From NCBI GenBank assembly GCA_018823835.1, contig JAHJHT010000002.1, forward strand, positions 1,860,001 through 1,924,000: 64,000 nt of DNA, read 5' to 3'. A program made the position numbers and the translations under genes. This document shows, piece after piece, positions 27,813 to 37,136 of this stretch. Source of the stretch: Alphaproteobacteria bacterium. Lineage in GTDB: Bacteria; Pseudomonadota; Alphaproteobacteria; Rhizobiales; Rhizobiaceae. The notes beneath the pieces were generated by a model that worked only from the letters and a program-made list of their open reading frames with translations, ran no database searches and was not told the DNA's origin. The stretch's first letter is position 1, and each line of letters begins with the position of its first letter.

Positions 27813-28562
27813 TCAGAGCACGCCGGCTTCGTTCTTCAGCTTGTCGACCAGTTCGGCGACGTCCTTGACCTTGACGCCTGCCTTGCGGCCGCTTGGCTCC
27901 TCGGTCTTCACCACCTTCAGGCGGGGCGCGACATCGGCGCCGAAATCTGCCGCGCTCTTTTCGTCGAGCGGCTTCTTCTTGGCCTTCATGATGTTGGGCA
28001 GCGAGGCATAGCGCGGCTGGTTGAGGCGCAGGTCGGTCGTCACGATGGTCGGCATGGTCAGCTCGACCGTCTGCAGGCCGCCGTCGACTTCGCGCGTCAC
28101 CTTGGCCTTGTCGCCCTCGATGACGATCTTGGAGGCGAAGGTGCCCTGACTCCAGCCGAGCAGGGCGGCCAGCATCTGGCCGGTCTGGTTGGCGTCGTCG
28201 TCGATCGCCTGCTTGCCGAGAATCACGAGGCCCGGCTGTTCGGCCTCGACCACGCCCTTCAGCACCTTGGCGACGCCGAGCGGCTCGACCAGTTCGTCGA
28301 CCTTAACCAGGATGGCGCGGTCGGCGCCCATGGCGAGCGCGGTGCGCAGTGTCTCCTGCGCCTGCTGCGGGCCGACCGACACGACGATGATCTCGTCGAC
28401 CTTGCCGGTCTCCTTCAGCCGGATCGCCTCCTCGACGGCGATCTCGTCGAACGGGTTCATCGACATCTTGACGTTGGCGAGCTCGACGCCCGAGCCATCA
28501 GGCCTGACGCGGATCTTCACATTGTAGTCGACCACCCGCTTGACCGGGACCAGAACCTTCAT
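27813..28562 (-). CDS. etfB: Electron transfer flavoprotein beta subunit
   Basis: A 249-residue AMP-binding subunit: [19 protein letters not shown] at the start, [16 protein letters not shown], and the signature [25 protein letters not shown]. The [18 protein letters not shown] tail is the usual end. First gene of the etfB-etfA-hbdA unit; about 200 bases separate it from the rhomboid gene upstream. Confidence 0.97.
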   Translation of the reverse strand: MKVLVPVKRVVDYNVKIRVRPDGSGVELANVKMSMNPFDEIAVEEAIRLKETGKVDEIIVVSVGPQQAQETLRTALAMGADRAILVKVDELVEPLGVAKVLKGVVEAEQPGLVILGKQAIDDDANQTGQMLAALLGWSQGTFASKIVIEGDKAKVTREVDGGLQTVELTMPTIVTTDLRLNQPRYASLPNIMKAKKKPLDEKSAADFGADVAPRLKVVKTEEPSGRKAGVKVKDVAELVDKLKNEAGVL

Positions 28563-28761
28563 AAGCGTATAACCTCTCCGATAGAAATCTCAGGCGCTAG
28601 TAGCAGCCACCCGCAGGGCTCGGTTGTCGATTGCCGACACGTTGGACCCGAAAACAGACGTTTGGTTGCGCTTCCGGGGCCCGAGGCCCTGCAAAACGTG
28701 CCGGACCGTAGTTGTGGGCGCGGTGGGCGTCAATATCGGCTTTTCGCCAAAATCGTTTGAA

Positions 28762-29532
28762 TTACTGGCGGCCCCAACGCGGCGCCGGCTGTGCCTCGAC
28801 GGGGCGCACCGGGCTGGGCTGATCGACCACCACGGCGCGCGGGGTGACGATCTGCCGGTCAAACAGCGGCACGTCGCGGTTGCGCAGGATCAGCACGAGG
28901 ACGGCGCCCGCCAGAATGCCGCCGACATGGCAGGCCCAGGAGATCTGGTCCTCGCCGCCGGCCGCGAACATGACGAACTGGAACAGGATCCACAGCGCCA
29001 GGGTGATGTAGGCAGGGATCCTCAGCGGTATGCGGCCGAAGGCGAGGATCCAGATCTTCACCCTCGGGTGCAGGATCAGGTAGGCGGCCACCACGCCGGC
29101 GATGGCGCCGGATGCGCCGATCAGCGGCACCTGCGAGTCGGGCGCGATGTAGCCGTGCAGCGCGGCTCCCGCGACGGCGCAGAGCAGATAGAAGATCAGG
29201 AACTTGATGTGGCCGAGCGCGTCCTCGACATTGTCGCCGAACACCCAGAGGAACAGCATGTTGCCGCCGAGATGGAAGACGTCGCCGTGCAGGAAGGCGT
29301 AGGTCAGGTAGGTCAGGTCCTCGGGAACGAGGATCAGGTTGGGCGGCAGTTCCACGATGTCGAAGGCGACCGACGGGATGTAGCCGAGGCCATAGACCGC
29401 CGCAGTGGTCGCCTGCTCGGGACCGAGCCCGGTAAACAGGAAGATGATGATGTTGGCGGCAATCAGCCCGAAGGTGACGTATTGGAGCTTGATGCGCTTC
29501 AGGCTGTTGGCGTCGTGGAGCGGGATGAACAC
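28762..29532 (-). CDS. Rhomboid family intramembrane serine protease
   Basis: About 256 residues with six hydrophobic segments. The catalytic serine motif GASGAIAGVVAAY and a downstream histidine in WACHVGGILAG form the rhomboid dyad; the structural HLGGNMLFLWVFG (second helix) is present. I place the start at GTG 29532 with AAAGGG upstream; the open frame further upstream is a shadow of pduO. The C-terminal tail is cytoplasmic and Pro-rich. The cleaved substrates are unknown. Confidence 0.88.
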   Translation of the reverse strand: MFIPLHDANSLKRIKLQYVTFGLIAANIIIFLFTGLGPEQATTAAVYGLGYIPSVAFDIVELPPNLILVPEDLTYLTYAFLHGDVFHLGGNMLFLWVFGDNVEDALGHIKFLIFYLLCAVAGAALHGYIAPDSQVPLIGASGAIAGVVAAYLILHPRVKIWILAFGRIPLRIPAYITLALWILFQFVMFAAGGEDQISWACHVGGILAGAVLVLILRNRDVPLFDRQIVTPRAVVVDQPSPVRPVEAQPAPRWGRQ

Positions 29533-29560
29533 TGCTTGCCCTTTCGCTGCCGCGACGGCG

Positions 29561-30142
29561 TTATCGATTCTTCCCGGGCACCCATAGCACGTCAGTGTTT
29601 CCGTTGTCATTGACCACCCGCCCGGCAACGAACAGGAAGTCCGACACCCGGTTGATGTAGCGCAGGCCCTCGTCGTTGACGTGCTCGGCGGGGTCCTGTG
29701 CAAGCGCCACCATGATGCGTTCGGCGCGGCGGGTGACAGTGCGGGCAAGATGCAGCGCCGCGGCGGCCGGCGATCCACCCGGCAGGATGAAGGATTTCAG
29801 TGGCCGCAGGTGCTTGTTCAGCCGGTCGATGTCCTGCTCGACGCGCGTCGTCTGCGCGGCAACGATGCGCAGCGGCTCGTAGTCCGTCTTCTCGCCGGTA
29901 TCGGGCATGCAAAGATCGGCGCCGAGGTCGAAGAAATCGTTCTGGATCAGGCCGAGCATCGCATCGAGGTCGACATGGGCGCGTGCCGTGTGCACCCGCG
30001 CGATGCCGATGCAGGCATTGGCCTCGTCGACCGTGCCGTAGGCCTCGACGCGCAGGTCCGACTTCAGCCGCCTCGCGCCGCTGCCCAGTCCAGTCGTGCC
30101 GTCATCGCCGGTGCGGGTGTAGATCTTGTTGAGTTTCACCAT
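29561..30142 (-). CDS. pduO: Cob(I)alamin adenosyltransferase, PduO type
   Basis: A 193-residue PduO-type ATP:cobalamin adenosyltransferase. The ATP loop is IYTRTGDDGTTGLGSGARRLKSD, followed by EAYGTVDEANACIG, and the C-terminal helices carry ILPGGSPAAAALHLARTVTRRAER and RYINRVSDFLF. It makes adenosylcobalamin. It lies 29 bases upstream of the rhomboid gene. Confidence 0.96.
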   Translation of the reverse strand: MVKLNKIYTRTGDDGTTGLGSGARRLKSDLRVEAYGTVDEANACIGIARVHTARAHVDLDAMLGLIQNDFFDLGADLCMPDTGEKTDYEPLRIVAAQTTRVEQDIDRLNKHLRPLKSFILPGGSPAAAALHLARTVTRRAERIMVALAQDPAEHVNDEGLRYINRVSDFLFVAGRVVNDNGNTDVLWVPGKNR

Positions 30143-30168
30143 TTCACAATCACCGCGCGCCCAGGGCT

Positions 30169-30360
30169 CTAGCGCGGGTAGAAATAGACGGTCAGCAGCA
30201 GCAGGACAACGGCGATGAACTGCAGCAGCACCCGCGCCTGCATCAGCTTGTTGGACGTCGTGCCCGAGCCGCCGCGCAGCATGTTGGCGAGACCGCGGAT
30301 CAGCACGATCACCACGGCGACCATGACAAGTATGGCCAGAATGTTGAAGACGGTCGCCAT
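30169..30360 (-). CDS. Twin transmembrane (HIG1-like) small protein
   Basis: A 63-residue protein made of two transmembrane helices (about residues 5-24 and 45-61) joined by a basic loop RGGSGTTSNKLMQARVLLQ. The loop pattern (SNKLMQARV) fits the HIG1/hypoxia-induced family seen as twin transmembrane proteins upstream of pduO in rhizobia; members associate with respiratory complexes. It lies 26 bases upstream of pduO and is likely in the same transcript. Confidence 0.8.
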   Translation of the reverse strand: MATVFNILAILVMVAVVIVLIRGLANMLRGGSGTTSNKLMQARVLLQFIAVVLLLLTVYFYPR

Positions 30361-30382
30361 TGGCTCTCCCTGTTGTGCGCGG

Positions 30383-31216
30383 TCAGCTGTTGCGTGCCAG
30401 CACCCTGTAAAGCAATCCGGCCGGCAGAAGGCGCTTCAACGCGACACCGATGCGTGCCGGCCATGTCACCACATAGTGCGGTCTTGGCCGGCGAGAAAGG
30501 AGAGCGTGGCGCAATACCGCATGGACCGCCTCCGGTCCGGGCTTGGCGCGCGACACGCTGCCCCCCGCCTCGAGCCGGGCAAGCTCGGCCGCATAGGCCT
30601 CCCGATGGACGGAACGCTCGTGGTCGATGTTCTTGAGAAACCAGGCCAGCCCGTTGGCGGCGATCTTCGATTTGACCGGGCCGGGCTCGATCAGCGAGAC
30701 ATGGAGGCCCGATCCGGCGAGTTCGACGCGCTGGCACAGCATCAGGCCCTCGAGCGCATGCTTGGACGCAGCGTAGGCGCCGCGGAACCTGTAAGGCACC
30801 AGGCCGAGGATGGAGGAACAGTGCACGATGCGGCCGTGGCCCTGGGCCCGCATGACGGGCACCGCGCGCTGCGTCAGGTCGTGCCAGCCGAAGAAATTGG
30901 CCTCGAACTGCTCGCGGATGGCGGCGACCGAAAGGTCCTCCACCGCGCCGGCCTGCGAATAGGCGCCGTTGTTGAACAGCGCGTCGAGCCGGCCGCCGGT
31001 CCGTTCCATCACGCCGGCAAAGAAGGCGGCAATCGATTCGGGCTCGCGATAGTCGAGGTAGAACGCCTCCAGCCCGTCGGCAGACAGCAGGTCGATATCC
31101 CCTGATTTGCGCGCGGTGGCGAAGACGCGCCAGCCCTCGGCCTGAAGCGCCCGCGCGCAATAGGCGCCAATTCCCGAAGAGGCACCCGTGACGATGATCG
31201 TACGCTTGTCTTCCAT
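30383..31216 (-). CDS. Short-chain dehydrogenase/reductase
   Basis: A 277-residue classical SDR: NAD(P) loop IIVTGASSGIGAYCARAL at residue 6, FNNGAYSQAG in place of NNAG, catalytic Ser in IVHCSSILGLVPY and the YAASKHALEG Tyr-Lys pair, all intact. I start at ATG 31216 (MEDKRTIIV); a second ATG at 31243 would add nine residues. The C-terminal extension (KRLLPAGLLYRVL) resembles membrane-associated SDRs. Substrate unknown. Confidence 0.9.
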   Translation of the reverse strand: MEDKRTIIVTGASSGIGAYCARALQAEGWRVFATARKSGDIDLLSADGLEAFYLDYREPESIAAFFAGVMERTGGRLDALFNNGAYSQAGAVEDLSVAAIREQFEANFFGWHDLTQRAVPVMRAQGHGRIVHCSSILGLVPYRFRGAYAASKHALEGLMLCQRVELAGSGLHVSLIEPGPVKSKIAANGLAWFLKNIDHERSVHREAYAAELARLEAGGSVSRAKPGPEAVHAVLRHALLSRRPRPHYVVTWPARIGVALKRLLPAGLLYRVLARNS

Positions 31217-31333
31217 GCCGCGGTGGCGCCCCAGACTTGCCATTTGCGGCAATCCCTTCACATATTCGCGTGTGGGACACAATCGAGGGAGGCCGGAGTG
31301 CTTCTGGGTAAATCCGCTGCGGAAGCACACTGA

Positions 31334-32185
31334 ATGCGCAGGATCGTTGCCGTCCGGCGCGTCCTCTACGACGCGCTAGGCCATTTCAACAATGACGACG
31401 GATGGTCGATGGCCAGTCACCTGGCGATCACCGCGCTGATGGCGCTGTTCCCGTTCCTCATCTTCGCGACCACGCTTGCCAGCTTTCTCGGCGCCCAGGC
31501 GTTTCGCGACACGGCGGTGCATCTGGTCTTCGACACATGGCCCGACCAGATCGCCGCGCCGATCTCGCGCGAAGTGATCAACGTGCTGACCGTGCAGCGG
31601 AGCGACCTGCTCACCTATGGCGTGGTGCTGGCCGCCTTCTTCGCCTCCAACGGCATCGAGGCGCTGCGCACCTCGCTCAACCGCGCCTACCGCGTGGTCG
31701 AGACCAGGTCGTTCCTGTTCCGCCGCGTGCAGAGCCTCGCCTTCGTGGTGATCGCCACCATCGGCTTTCTGGCGATCAGCGTGCTGCTCGTCTTCGCGCC
31801 GCTGCTCGGGCGTCTGGCGGTGGCCAATTTTGAATGGATCCGCCCCTATATGGGCACCATCACGCTGTGGCGCTTCGTCATCGCCTCCTCGGTGATCGTG
31901 CTCGGCCTGATCGCCGTGCATATCTGGCTGCCGGCCGGCAAGCGGCGCTTCGTCGACATCGTGCCGGGCATCATCTTCACCCTGGTCGGCTGGCTCGCCG
32001 GCTCGACGCTGTTTGCAGCCTATCTCGACCGCTTCTCGTCCTATGTCTCGACCTATGCGGGTCTGGCCTCGATCATGATCGCGGTGGTCTTCCTCTATAT
32101 CGTGTCGCTGATCTTCATCCTCGGCGGCGAACTCAACGCCTCGATCAGCCGCTATTTCGAGGCGCGCGCCCGGGTCGAGGGCTGA
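31334..32185 (+). CDS. YihY/BrkB family inner membrane protein
   Basis: A 283-residue protein with six hydrophobic helices. The N-terminal HFNNDDGWSMASHLAITALMALFPFLIF and the later GWLAGSTLFAAYLDRFSSYVSTYAGLASIMIAVVFLY are the recognisable YihY/UPF0761 patterns. The family was once called ribonuclease BN in error; its role is thought to be in the envelope or transport and is not settled. Confidence 0.9.
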   Translation: MRRIVAVRRVLYDALGHFNNDDGWSMASHLAITALMALFPFLIFATTLASFLGAQAFRDTAVHLVFDTWPDQIAAPISREVINVLTVQRSDLLTYGVVLAAFFASNGIEALRTSLNRAYRVVETRSFLFRRVQSLAFVVIATIGFLAISVLLVFAPLLGRLAVANFEWIRPYMGTITLWRFVIASSVIVLGLIAVHIWLPAGKRRFVDIVPGIIFTLVGWLAGSTLFAAYLDRFSSYVSTYAGLASIMIAVVFLYIVSLIFILGGELNASISRYFEARARVEG

Positions 32186-32191
32186 GCGAGT

Positions 32192-33079
32192 TCACAAGGC
32201 CGGCCTGGCTGCCGGACCACGCGCCGTGGCGAGCCCGACGCCGAAGGTCGCCAGCGCCATGCCGGCGATCTGCACCAGCGACAGGTCCTCGCCGAACAGC
32301 GCCCAGGCGATGATCGCGGTGGCGGCCGGCACGAGATAGAACAGCGAGGCGACCTTCGACATCTCGCCGTCGCGGATCATCACCATCAGCAGGAATATGG
32401 CGCCGATCGACAGCACCAGCACCAGCCAGGCCATGGCGAAGACCAGCTCGCCGTTCAGCGTGAACTGCCGCGTCTCGAAGGCAAGGGACGCGATGACCAT
32501 GACGAGCGCGGCGCCGGCATATTGCAGGCAGGTGCCGGCAACGAGGTTGCCGCCCGTGGCAAAGCGCTTCTGCCAGATGGTGCCCGCACTCATGGCGATG
32601 ACGGCGACGAGGCAGGCCGACAAGGTCGCCGCGGTCACGCCGCCACCGATCTCGCCGATCTTGGGCGCCAGCACGATGACGACACCGACGAATCCGGTCG
32701 CGAGCCCCATCCAGTGGCGCGGCAGGATCCGCTCGCCGAGCAGCGTGCCGGCAAGCACCGCGGTGATGATCGGTTGGAGGCCGACGATCAGGGCCGACAG
32801 CCCGGCCGGCATGCCGTGGCGGATCGCCCAGAAGACCCCGCCGAGATAGATGCCGTGCATGAGCGCGCCCGCAAAGGCCGCGTGGAGCGCGCCGCGCCAG
32901 CCGATCTGGCGCGCGCCGAGCCATAGGGCGAGCAGCGCAAGCAGGGCAAAGGCGATCGCGAATCTCGCCGCCAGGAAGGTGAAAGGCTCGGCCCAGGGCA
33001 TGGCATAGCGCGCACCGATGAAGCCGGTGGCCCATAGGATCACGAAAAGCGCCGGTATGAACCGCTTGGAGAATGTCAT
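32192..33079 (-). CDS. DMT superfamily transporter (EamA type)
   Basis: A 295-residue inner membrane protein with ten hydrophobic segments and two EamA repeats (FVILWATGFIGARYAMPWAE in the first; LFYLVPAATAIIAWALFGED in the second). Start at ATG 33079, since the open frame upstream encodes only a basic non-membrane stretch. A second member of the family in this window (see 3653-4579), but with a different N terminus, so not a recent copy. It converges with the YihY gene. Substrate unknown. Confidence 0.88.
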   Translation of the reverse strand: MTFSKRFIPALFVILWATGFIGARYAMPWAEPFTFLAARFAIAFALLALLALWLGARQIGWRGALHAAFAGALMHGIYLGGVFWAIRHGMPAGLSALIVGLQPIITAVLAGTLLGERILPRHWMGLATGFVGVVIVLAPKIGEIGGGVTAATLSACLVAVIAMSAGTIWQKRFATGGNLVAGTCLQYAGAALVMVIASLAFETRQFTLNGELVFAMAWLVLVLSIGAIFLLMVMIRDGEMSKVASLFYLVPAATAIIAWALFGEDLSLVQIAGMALATFGVGLATARGPAARPAL

Positions 33080-33229
33080 GTCGGGGAAAGAGCCTCGCTT
33101 GCGCACCCGCGACCGCTCTAATGCGAAAGTTTTTCGCAAGCAAAACTAAACGATTGATCCATATAGTGTGCCGAATTGAACCGGGAGGGTTCGAGAGGCG
33201 CTTCGTGCCGCGTTCTTGAAAGGGCGGAC

Positions 33230-33517
33230 ATGATCTGGAATCTTGATACCGGCTGGCTGATGATGGCGATCGCAATCGTTGCGGTCATTGCCTTCTTCTT
33301 CGGTGCCGCGCTCGACGCCATCATGCGCGAGGACGGCTTTGGGCCCACAGGCAACATGCTGCTGTTCACCACGGGATTTTTCCTGGCGGTCATCATTGCG
33401 AACACCTACGGCATCAACCTGCGTGACCTGAAGCTCGCCGTCGCCTGGGGTCTTGGCGGTGCCTTTTCGCTCGTCAGCGCAATGGCCCTGGCAAAGGCCG
33501 GGCTGGGCCGAGTCTGA
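33230..33517 (+). CDS. Small three-helix membrane protein, unrecognised
   Basis: A 95-residue protein with hydrophobic segments at about residues 10-28, 43-60 and 70-88. It begins MIWNLDTGWLMMAIAIVAVIAFFFG. The AAAGGG at about 33218-33223 supports ATG 33230. An acidic/glycine loop (IMREDGFGPTGN) follows the first helix. I do not recognise the family; similar short membrane proteins occur in rhizobia without an assigned role. It converges with gluQ. Confidence 0.7.
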   Translation: MIWNLDTGWLMMAIAIVAVIAFFFGAALDAIMREDGFGPTGNMLLFTTGFFLAVIIANTYGINLRDLKLAVAWGLGGAFSLVSAMALAKAGLGRV

Positions 33518-33523
33518 GCCTCG

Positions 33524-34411
33524 TCAGAGGCCGACCGTCTTCCTGATATCGCCGGGCGTATGCCCGGCGTCTCTCAACGTTGCGAGCCCGGTATCGCGCA
33601 GGCTCTTCGACAGCTTGCGGCCGTCCGGCCCCAAAATCAGCCGATGATGAAAATAGGCCGGCTCCGGCAGGCCGAGCAGGCGCTGCAGCAACCGATGGAT
33701 GCTCGTCGCCGGGCGAAGGTCCAGGCCGCGCACCACATGCGTAACCCCCTGCAAGGCATCGTCGGTAACCACGGATAGATGGTAACTGGTCGGCACGTCG
33801 CGGCGCGCCAGCACCACGTCGCCCCAGTCCTGCGGCCGTGCCGCGATCGTATCGGCCCGCAGCATGTCTTCGCCCGAGAATTCCCGCCAGTGCAGCGGAC
33901 CCGCCGCGGCTATCGCCGCGTCGGTGTCGAGCCGCCAGGCGAAAGGCTCGGCCTCGCTCATGCGGCGGCGGCGTTCGCGCTGCCCCAGCGCCTTGTCGAG
34001 ACCGGGATAGATCGGCGCGCCGTCGGGGTCGCGCGGACAGGCGCGTCCGCGATCCTCGAGCTCGGCAATGTGCGCACGGGTTTCTCCGCGGCTCATGAAG
34101 GCCGGGTAGACCAGTTCGTCGGCGACGAGCCGCGCCAGGGCCTGCTCATACTCGTGCAGGTGGTCCGACTGGCGGCGCACCGGCTCTTCCCAGGCGATGC
34201 CCAGCCATGCGAGGTCGCGCAGGATCCCCGCCTCGTATTCCGGTGTGCAGCGCGCCGCGTCGATGTCCTCGATCCGCAGCAGCAGCCTGCCGCCGGCACG
34301 GCTCGCCATCCCGGCATTCAGCAGGGCCGAATAGGCGTGGCCGAGATGCAGCGCGCCGTTGGGGCTCGGGGCGAAGCGGAAGACCGGCGCGTTTCGGGTT
34401 GTGCCTGACAT
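33524..34411 (-). CDS. gluQ: tRNA glutamyl-Q(34) synthetase (GluQRS)
   Basis: A 295-residue truncated class I glutamyl-tRNA synthetase without an anticodon-binding domain. The HIGH-type motif is in FRFAPSPNGALHLGHAYSAL and the KMSKS-type motif is GRKLSKSLRDTG. GluQRS attaches glutamate to queuosine-34 of tRNA-Asp. Start at ATG 34411. Its presence, with yhhQ and a preQ1 riboswitch in the same window, fits an organism that uses queuosine. Confidence 0.93.
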   Translation of the reverse strand: MSGTTRNAPVFRFAPSPNGALHLGHAYSALLNAGMASRAGGRLLLRIEDIDAARCTPEYEAGILRDLAWLGIAWEEPVRRQSDHLHEYEQALARLVADELVYPAFMSRGETRAHIAELEDRGRACPRDPDGAPIYPGLDKALGQRERRRRMSEAEPFAWRLDTDAAIAAAGPLHWREFSGEDMLRADTIAARPQDWGDVVLARRDVPTSYHLSVVTDDALQGVTHVVRGLDLRPATSIHRLLQRLLGLPEPAYFHHRLILGPDGRKLSKSLRDTGLATLRDAGHTPGDIRKTVGL

Positions 34412-34455
34412 CGGGCGATTGCTACTTTGACCGTCTCCGGCGGACAAGGTGTCAA

Positions 34456-35115
34456 ATGCAGCGCATATCAACGCTCGACGATATCGCGGCGGCGCTCGAC
34501 GCGCTTTGCCTGCAGGATCCGCGGCTCGAAGCGGTCCGGCGGATGTCGGGCGAGATTCCGCTTCGGCTGTCCGAGCCCGGCTTCGCCAGCCTGGTGTCGA
34601 TCATCGTCTCGCAGCAGGTGTCGCGCGCCAGCGCCGACGCCATTTTCGGCCGGCTGTCGGCGCTTGCCTCGCCGCTGACGCCGCAGGCGCTGCTCGATGG
34701 CGGCGATGCCCTCTACCGGGCGGCCGGGCTGTCGCGGCCCAAGCAGCGCACGCTCGTCGCGCTGTCGCAGGCCGTTGCCGGCGGGTTCGACCTCGACCGC
34801 CTTTGCGGCATCGGCGCGGAGGAGGCGATGGCCGAGATGATTGCCGTTCCGGGCATCGGTCCATGGACGGCACAGGTCTACCTGCTCTTCTCGGCCGGGC
34901 ACCCCGACATCTTTCCGGCTCGCGACGTGGCGTTGCAGAGTGCCGTCGGCCACGCGCTCGGCATCGACCCCCGGCCGGGGGAGAAGGAGCTGATTCGCAT
35001 CGCCGAATCATGGGCACCTTACCGAGGGGTAGCGTCGCGGCTTTTCTGGGCCTATTATCGCGTCATCAAGGGAAGGGAGGGCGCGCCGCCTTCGTCTACG
35101 CTGTCAAAACCCTGA
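34456..35115 (+). CDS. alkA: DNA-3-methyladenine glycosylase (AlkA-like)
   Basis: A 219-residue helix-hairpin-helix DNA glycosylase. The HhH motif is MIAVPGIGPWTAQVYLLF and the catalytic aspartate is in FPARDVALQSA. The N-terminal LVSIIVSQQVSRASADAIFGRL is the conserved helix of the superfamily. It lacks the long N-terminal domain of E. coli AlkA, as many rhizobial members do. It removes alkylated purines for base excision repair. ATG 34456 is used; the open frame upstream is antisense to gluQ. Confidence 0.92.
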   Translation: MQRISTLDDIAAALDALCLQDPRLEAVRRMSGEIPLRLSEPGFASLVSIIVSQQVSRASADAIFGRLSALASPLTPQALLDGGDALYRAAGLSRPKQRTLVALSQAVAGGFDLDRLCGIGAEEAMAEMIAVPGIGPWTAQVYLLFSAGHPDIFPARDVALQSAVGHALGIDPRPGEKELIRIAESWAPYRGVASRLFWAYYRVIKGREGAPPSSTLSKP

Positions 35116-35227
35116 GGTTCGTGCGTTTTTTCCGGCTCGTGTGTCGCACGGGCCGCTTCACATTCCTGTCACCTCAGGCTTACAATATCCCGGCCGATCG
35201 CTACGCGAGCCAAGGAGGACATCGCAA

Positions 35228-35785
35228 GTGACTATCGCGGTATCTCCAGAGGGGCTCCCTGCGCTGGTGTTGAATGCGGACTACCGCCCGCTCAGCTACT
35301 ACCCGCTCTCGCTTTGGTCCTGGCAGGACGCGATCAAGGCGGTCTTTCTCGACCGCGTGAACATCGTCGCCGAATACGAGAACCAGGTCTCGTCGCCCAG
35401 CTTCTCGATGCGGCTGCCGAGCGTCGTCAGCCTGAAGAGCTACGTCAAGCCGTCGCGCCATCCCGCCTTCACCCGGTTCAACGTGTTCCTGCGCGACCGC
35501 TTCCAATGCCAGTATTGCGGCACGCCGGAAGACCTGACCTTCGACCACGTCATCCCGCGCCACAGCGGCGGCGCGACGACGTGGGAAAACGTGGTCGCGG
35601 CCTGCTCGCCCTGCAATCTGCGCAAGGGCGGCATGATGCCGGCGCAGGCCAAGATGTGGCCGCTGCAAAAGCCGTTCAAGCCGTCGGTGCACGACCTGCA
35701 CAACAACGGCAAGCGCTTCCCACCCAACTATCTGCACGAAAGCTGGATGGACTATCTCTACTGGGACGTCGAACTGGAGCCCTAG
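35228..35785 (+). CDS. HNH endonuclease family protein
   Basis: A 185-residue protein with a zinc-HNH module: CQYCGTPEDLTFDHVIPRHSGGATTWENVVAACSPC split over two CXXC pairs around DH and N. The N-terminal domain (LPALVLNADYRPLSYYPLSLWSWQDAIKAV) is the conserved partner domain of this widespread chromosomal HNH family, whose physiological target is unknown. It starts at GTG 35228 behind a strong AAGGAGG (35213-35219). Confidence 0.92.
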   Translation: MTIAVSPEGLPALVLNADYRPLSYYPLSLWSWQDAIKAVFLDRVNIVAEYENQVSSPSFSMRLPSVVSLKSYVKPSRHPAFTRFNVFLRDRFQCQYCGTPEDLTFDHVIPRHSGGATTWENVVAACSPCNLRKGGMMPAQAKMWPLQKPFKPSVHDLHNNGKRFPPNYLHESWMDYLYWDVELEP

Positions 35786-35798
35786 GCTCCGGCAGGGC

Positions 35799-36314
35799 CT
35801 ACCTGCGGGCGAGGGCACCGCGGAAGGCAATCACCGCAAATATCGCGCTGGCGATCGCGTTCCAGCCGGCGAAAGACAGGCCGAGCACGCGCAGCGCAGC
35901 CTTGTCGCATGAGGGCGGCACGAAGGCGTCGATGGCGTCGAGTACGCCCTTGCCACCGGTATCGGCAGGCCCACTCACCGCGCCGCAGTCGGTAGGCCCG
36001 GCCCACCATCCCCATTCGACGCCGGAATGGCGAATGCCGAGGAACAGGCTCCAGACCATCAGCAGGGCGCCGACGAGCAGGAGCCCGCGCGTCAATGCCG
36101 GCGGCCAGCGAAGCCCGGCGGACACCGCCGCCAGCAGCAGCACCGGCACCCCGATGTAATAGGGAATGCGCTGGCCGAGGCAGAGCTTGCAGGGAATGTA
36201 GCCGCCGATGTGCTCGAAGCCGAGCGCGGTTCCCACGGTCGCTGCCAGCGCGAGGGCGAGGAAGATCGCGACATTCAGCTGGAAGCGGTCGGTCGGAGCG
36301 GTCAGGGATGTCAT
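35799..36314 (-). CDS. dsbB: Disulfide bond formation protein DsbB
   Basis: A 171-residue inner membrane protein with four helices. The first redox pair is in IPCKLCLGQRIPYY and the second pair is in the second periplasmic loop (TDCGAV and PPSCDKAA). DsbB reoxidises DsbA using quinone. Start at ATG 36314. It follows the yqaA gene by about 45 bases on the same strand. Confidence 0.9.
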   Translation of the reverse strand: MTSLTAPTDRFQLNVAIFLALALAATVGTALGFEHIGGYIPCKLCLGQRIPYYIGVPVLLLAAVSAGLRWPPALTRGLLLVGALLMVWSLFLGIRHSGVEWGWWAGPTDCGAVSGPADTGGKGVLDAIDAFVPPSCDKAALRVLGLSFAGWNAIASAIFAVIAFRGALARR

Positions 36315-36360
36315 GCGGCTGGTTCCATGCGGGTCTTCGGTGGCTCGGTCGGCCGTGCCG

Positions 36361-36954
36361 TCAGAGCGCATATCTGACGACAATGTAGAGCAAAATGAGG
36401 ATTGCCGCCGCCGCTGCGGCGATCAGACCCAGGCGCTCCTCGACGAAATGGCGGATCGGCTCGCCATATTTGCGGAGCAACCAGGCCAGGAAAAGGAAGC
36501 GCGCGCCGCGCGCCACGATCGCCGACAGGATGAAGATCCACAGATTGACGCCGATGACGCCGGACAGGATCGTCACCACCTTGATCGGCGGCAGGTGGGC
36601 AAGTCCCGAGGTCACCAGCATCAGCAGGATGAAGCCGGTACCCGACGAAATCCTGAGCGCCTCGAAATCGTCGAGCTTGCCGTAGAACTCCAGCACCGGC
36701 TTGGCCACCGCCTCGTAGGCATAGTGGCCGAGGAACCAGCCCGCGATGCCGCCCAGAACCGAGGCGACGGTGGCGATCAGCGCGTAGCGGTAGGCCCGGT
36801 CCGGCCGGGCGATCGCCATCGGCAGGAAAAGCACGTCGGCCGGGACGAGAAAGACCGAGCTCTCGATGAAGGCGATGAAGGCCAGCCAGTATTCGGCGGA
36901 TTTGCGCGCGGCAAGTGACAGGGTCCAGTCATAGAGTCGTCGAAGCATCGGCAT
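36361..36954 (-). CDS. YqaA / DedA-like membrane protein
   Basis: A 197-residue membrane protein of the SNARE-associated/DedA-like group: FIAFIESSVFLVPADVLFLPMAIARP (E and P pattern typical of YqaA), then VLGGIAGWFLGHYAYEA and a LPPIKVVTILSGVIGV segment. The family is linked to membrane homeostasis. ATG 36954 is the natural start; the frame is open for 1.2 kb upstream across the tRNA gene and integrase, but that is not coding. Confidence 0.87.
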   Translation of the reverse strand: MPMLRRLYDWTLSLAARKSAEYWLAFIAFIESSVFLVPADVLFLPMAIARPDRAYRYALIATVASVLGGIAGWFLGHYAYEAVAKPVLEFYGKLDDFEALRISSGTGFILLMLVTSGLAHLPPIKVVTILSGVIGVNLWIFILSAIVARGARFLFLAWLLRKYGEPIRHFVEERLGLIAAAAAAILILLYIVVRYAL

Positions 36955-37079
36955 CCCCGTTGGCGGTCCCGGCGTGTTTAGGGAGATTTGACGCGGTGCA
37001 CAATGGCCGCTGCCGGCCGGCCGCGCAACCGGCGTGTCGCGGCCGCCGTGCCCGAGGCTGCCAATTCGGCCGGAACATG

Positions 37080-37107
37080 TTGACGCAGCTATGCCTCTCC
37101 GTATAGT
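37080..37107 (+). promoter_or_regulatory. Probable promoter of tRNA-Leu
   Basis: TTGACG at 37080-37085 and TATAGT at 37102-37107 are separated by 16 bases, a good sigma-70-type pair. The predicted start of transcription lies about 20-25 bases before the tRNA. Confidence 0.7.
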
Positions 37108-37136
37108 CCGCTGCCGTTGACGCCCTTGCGGGTGTG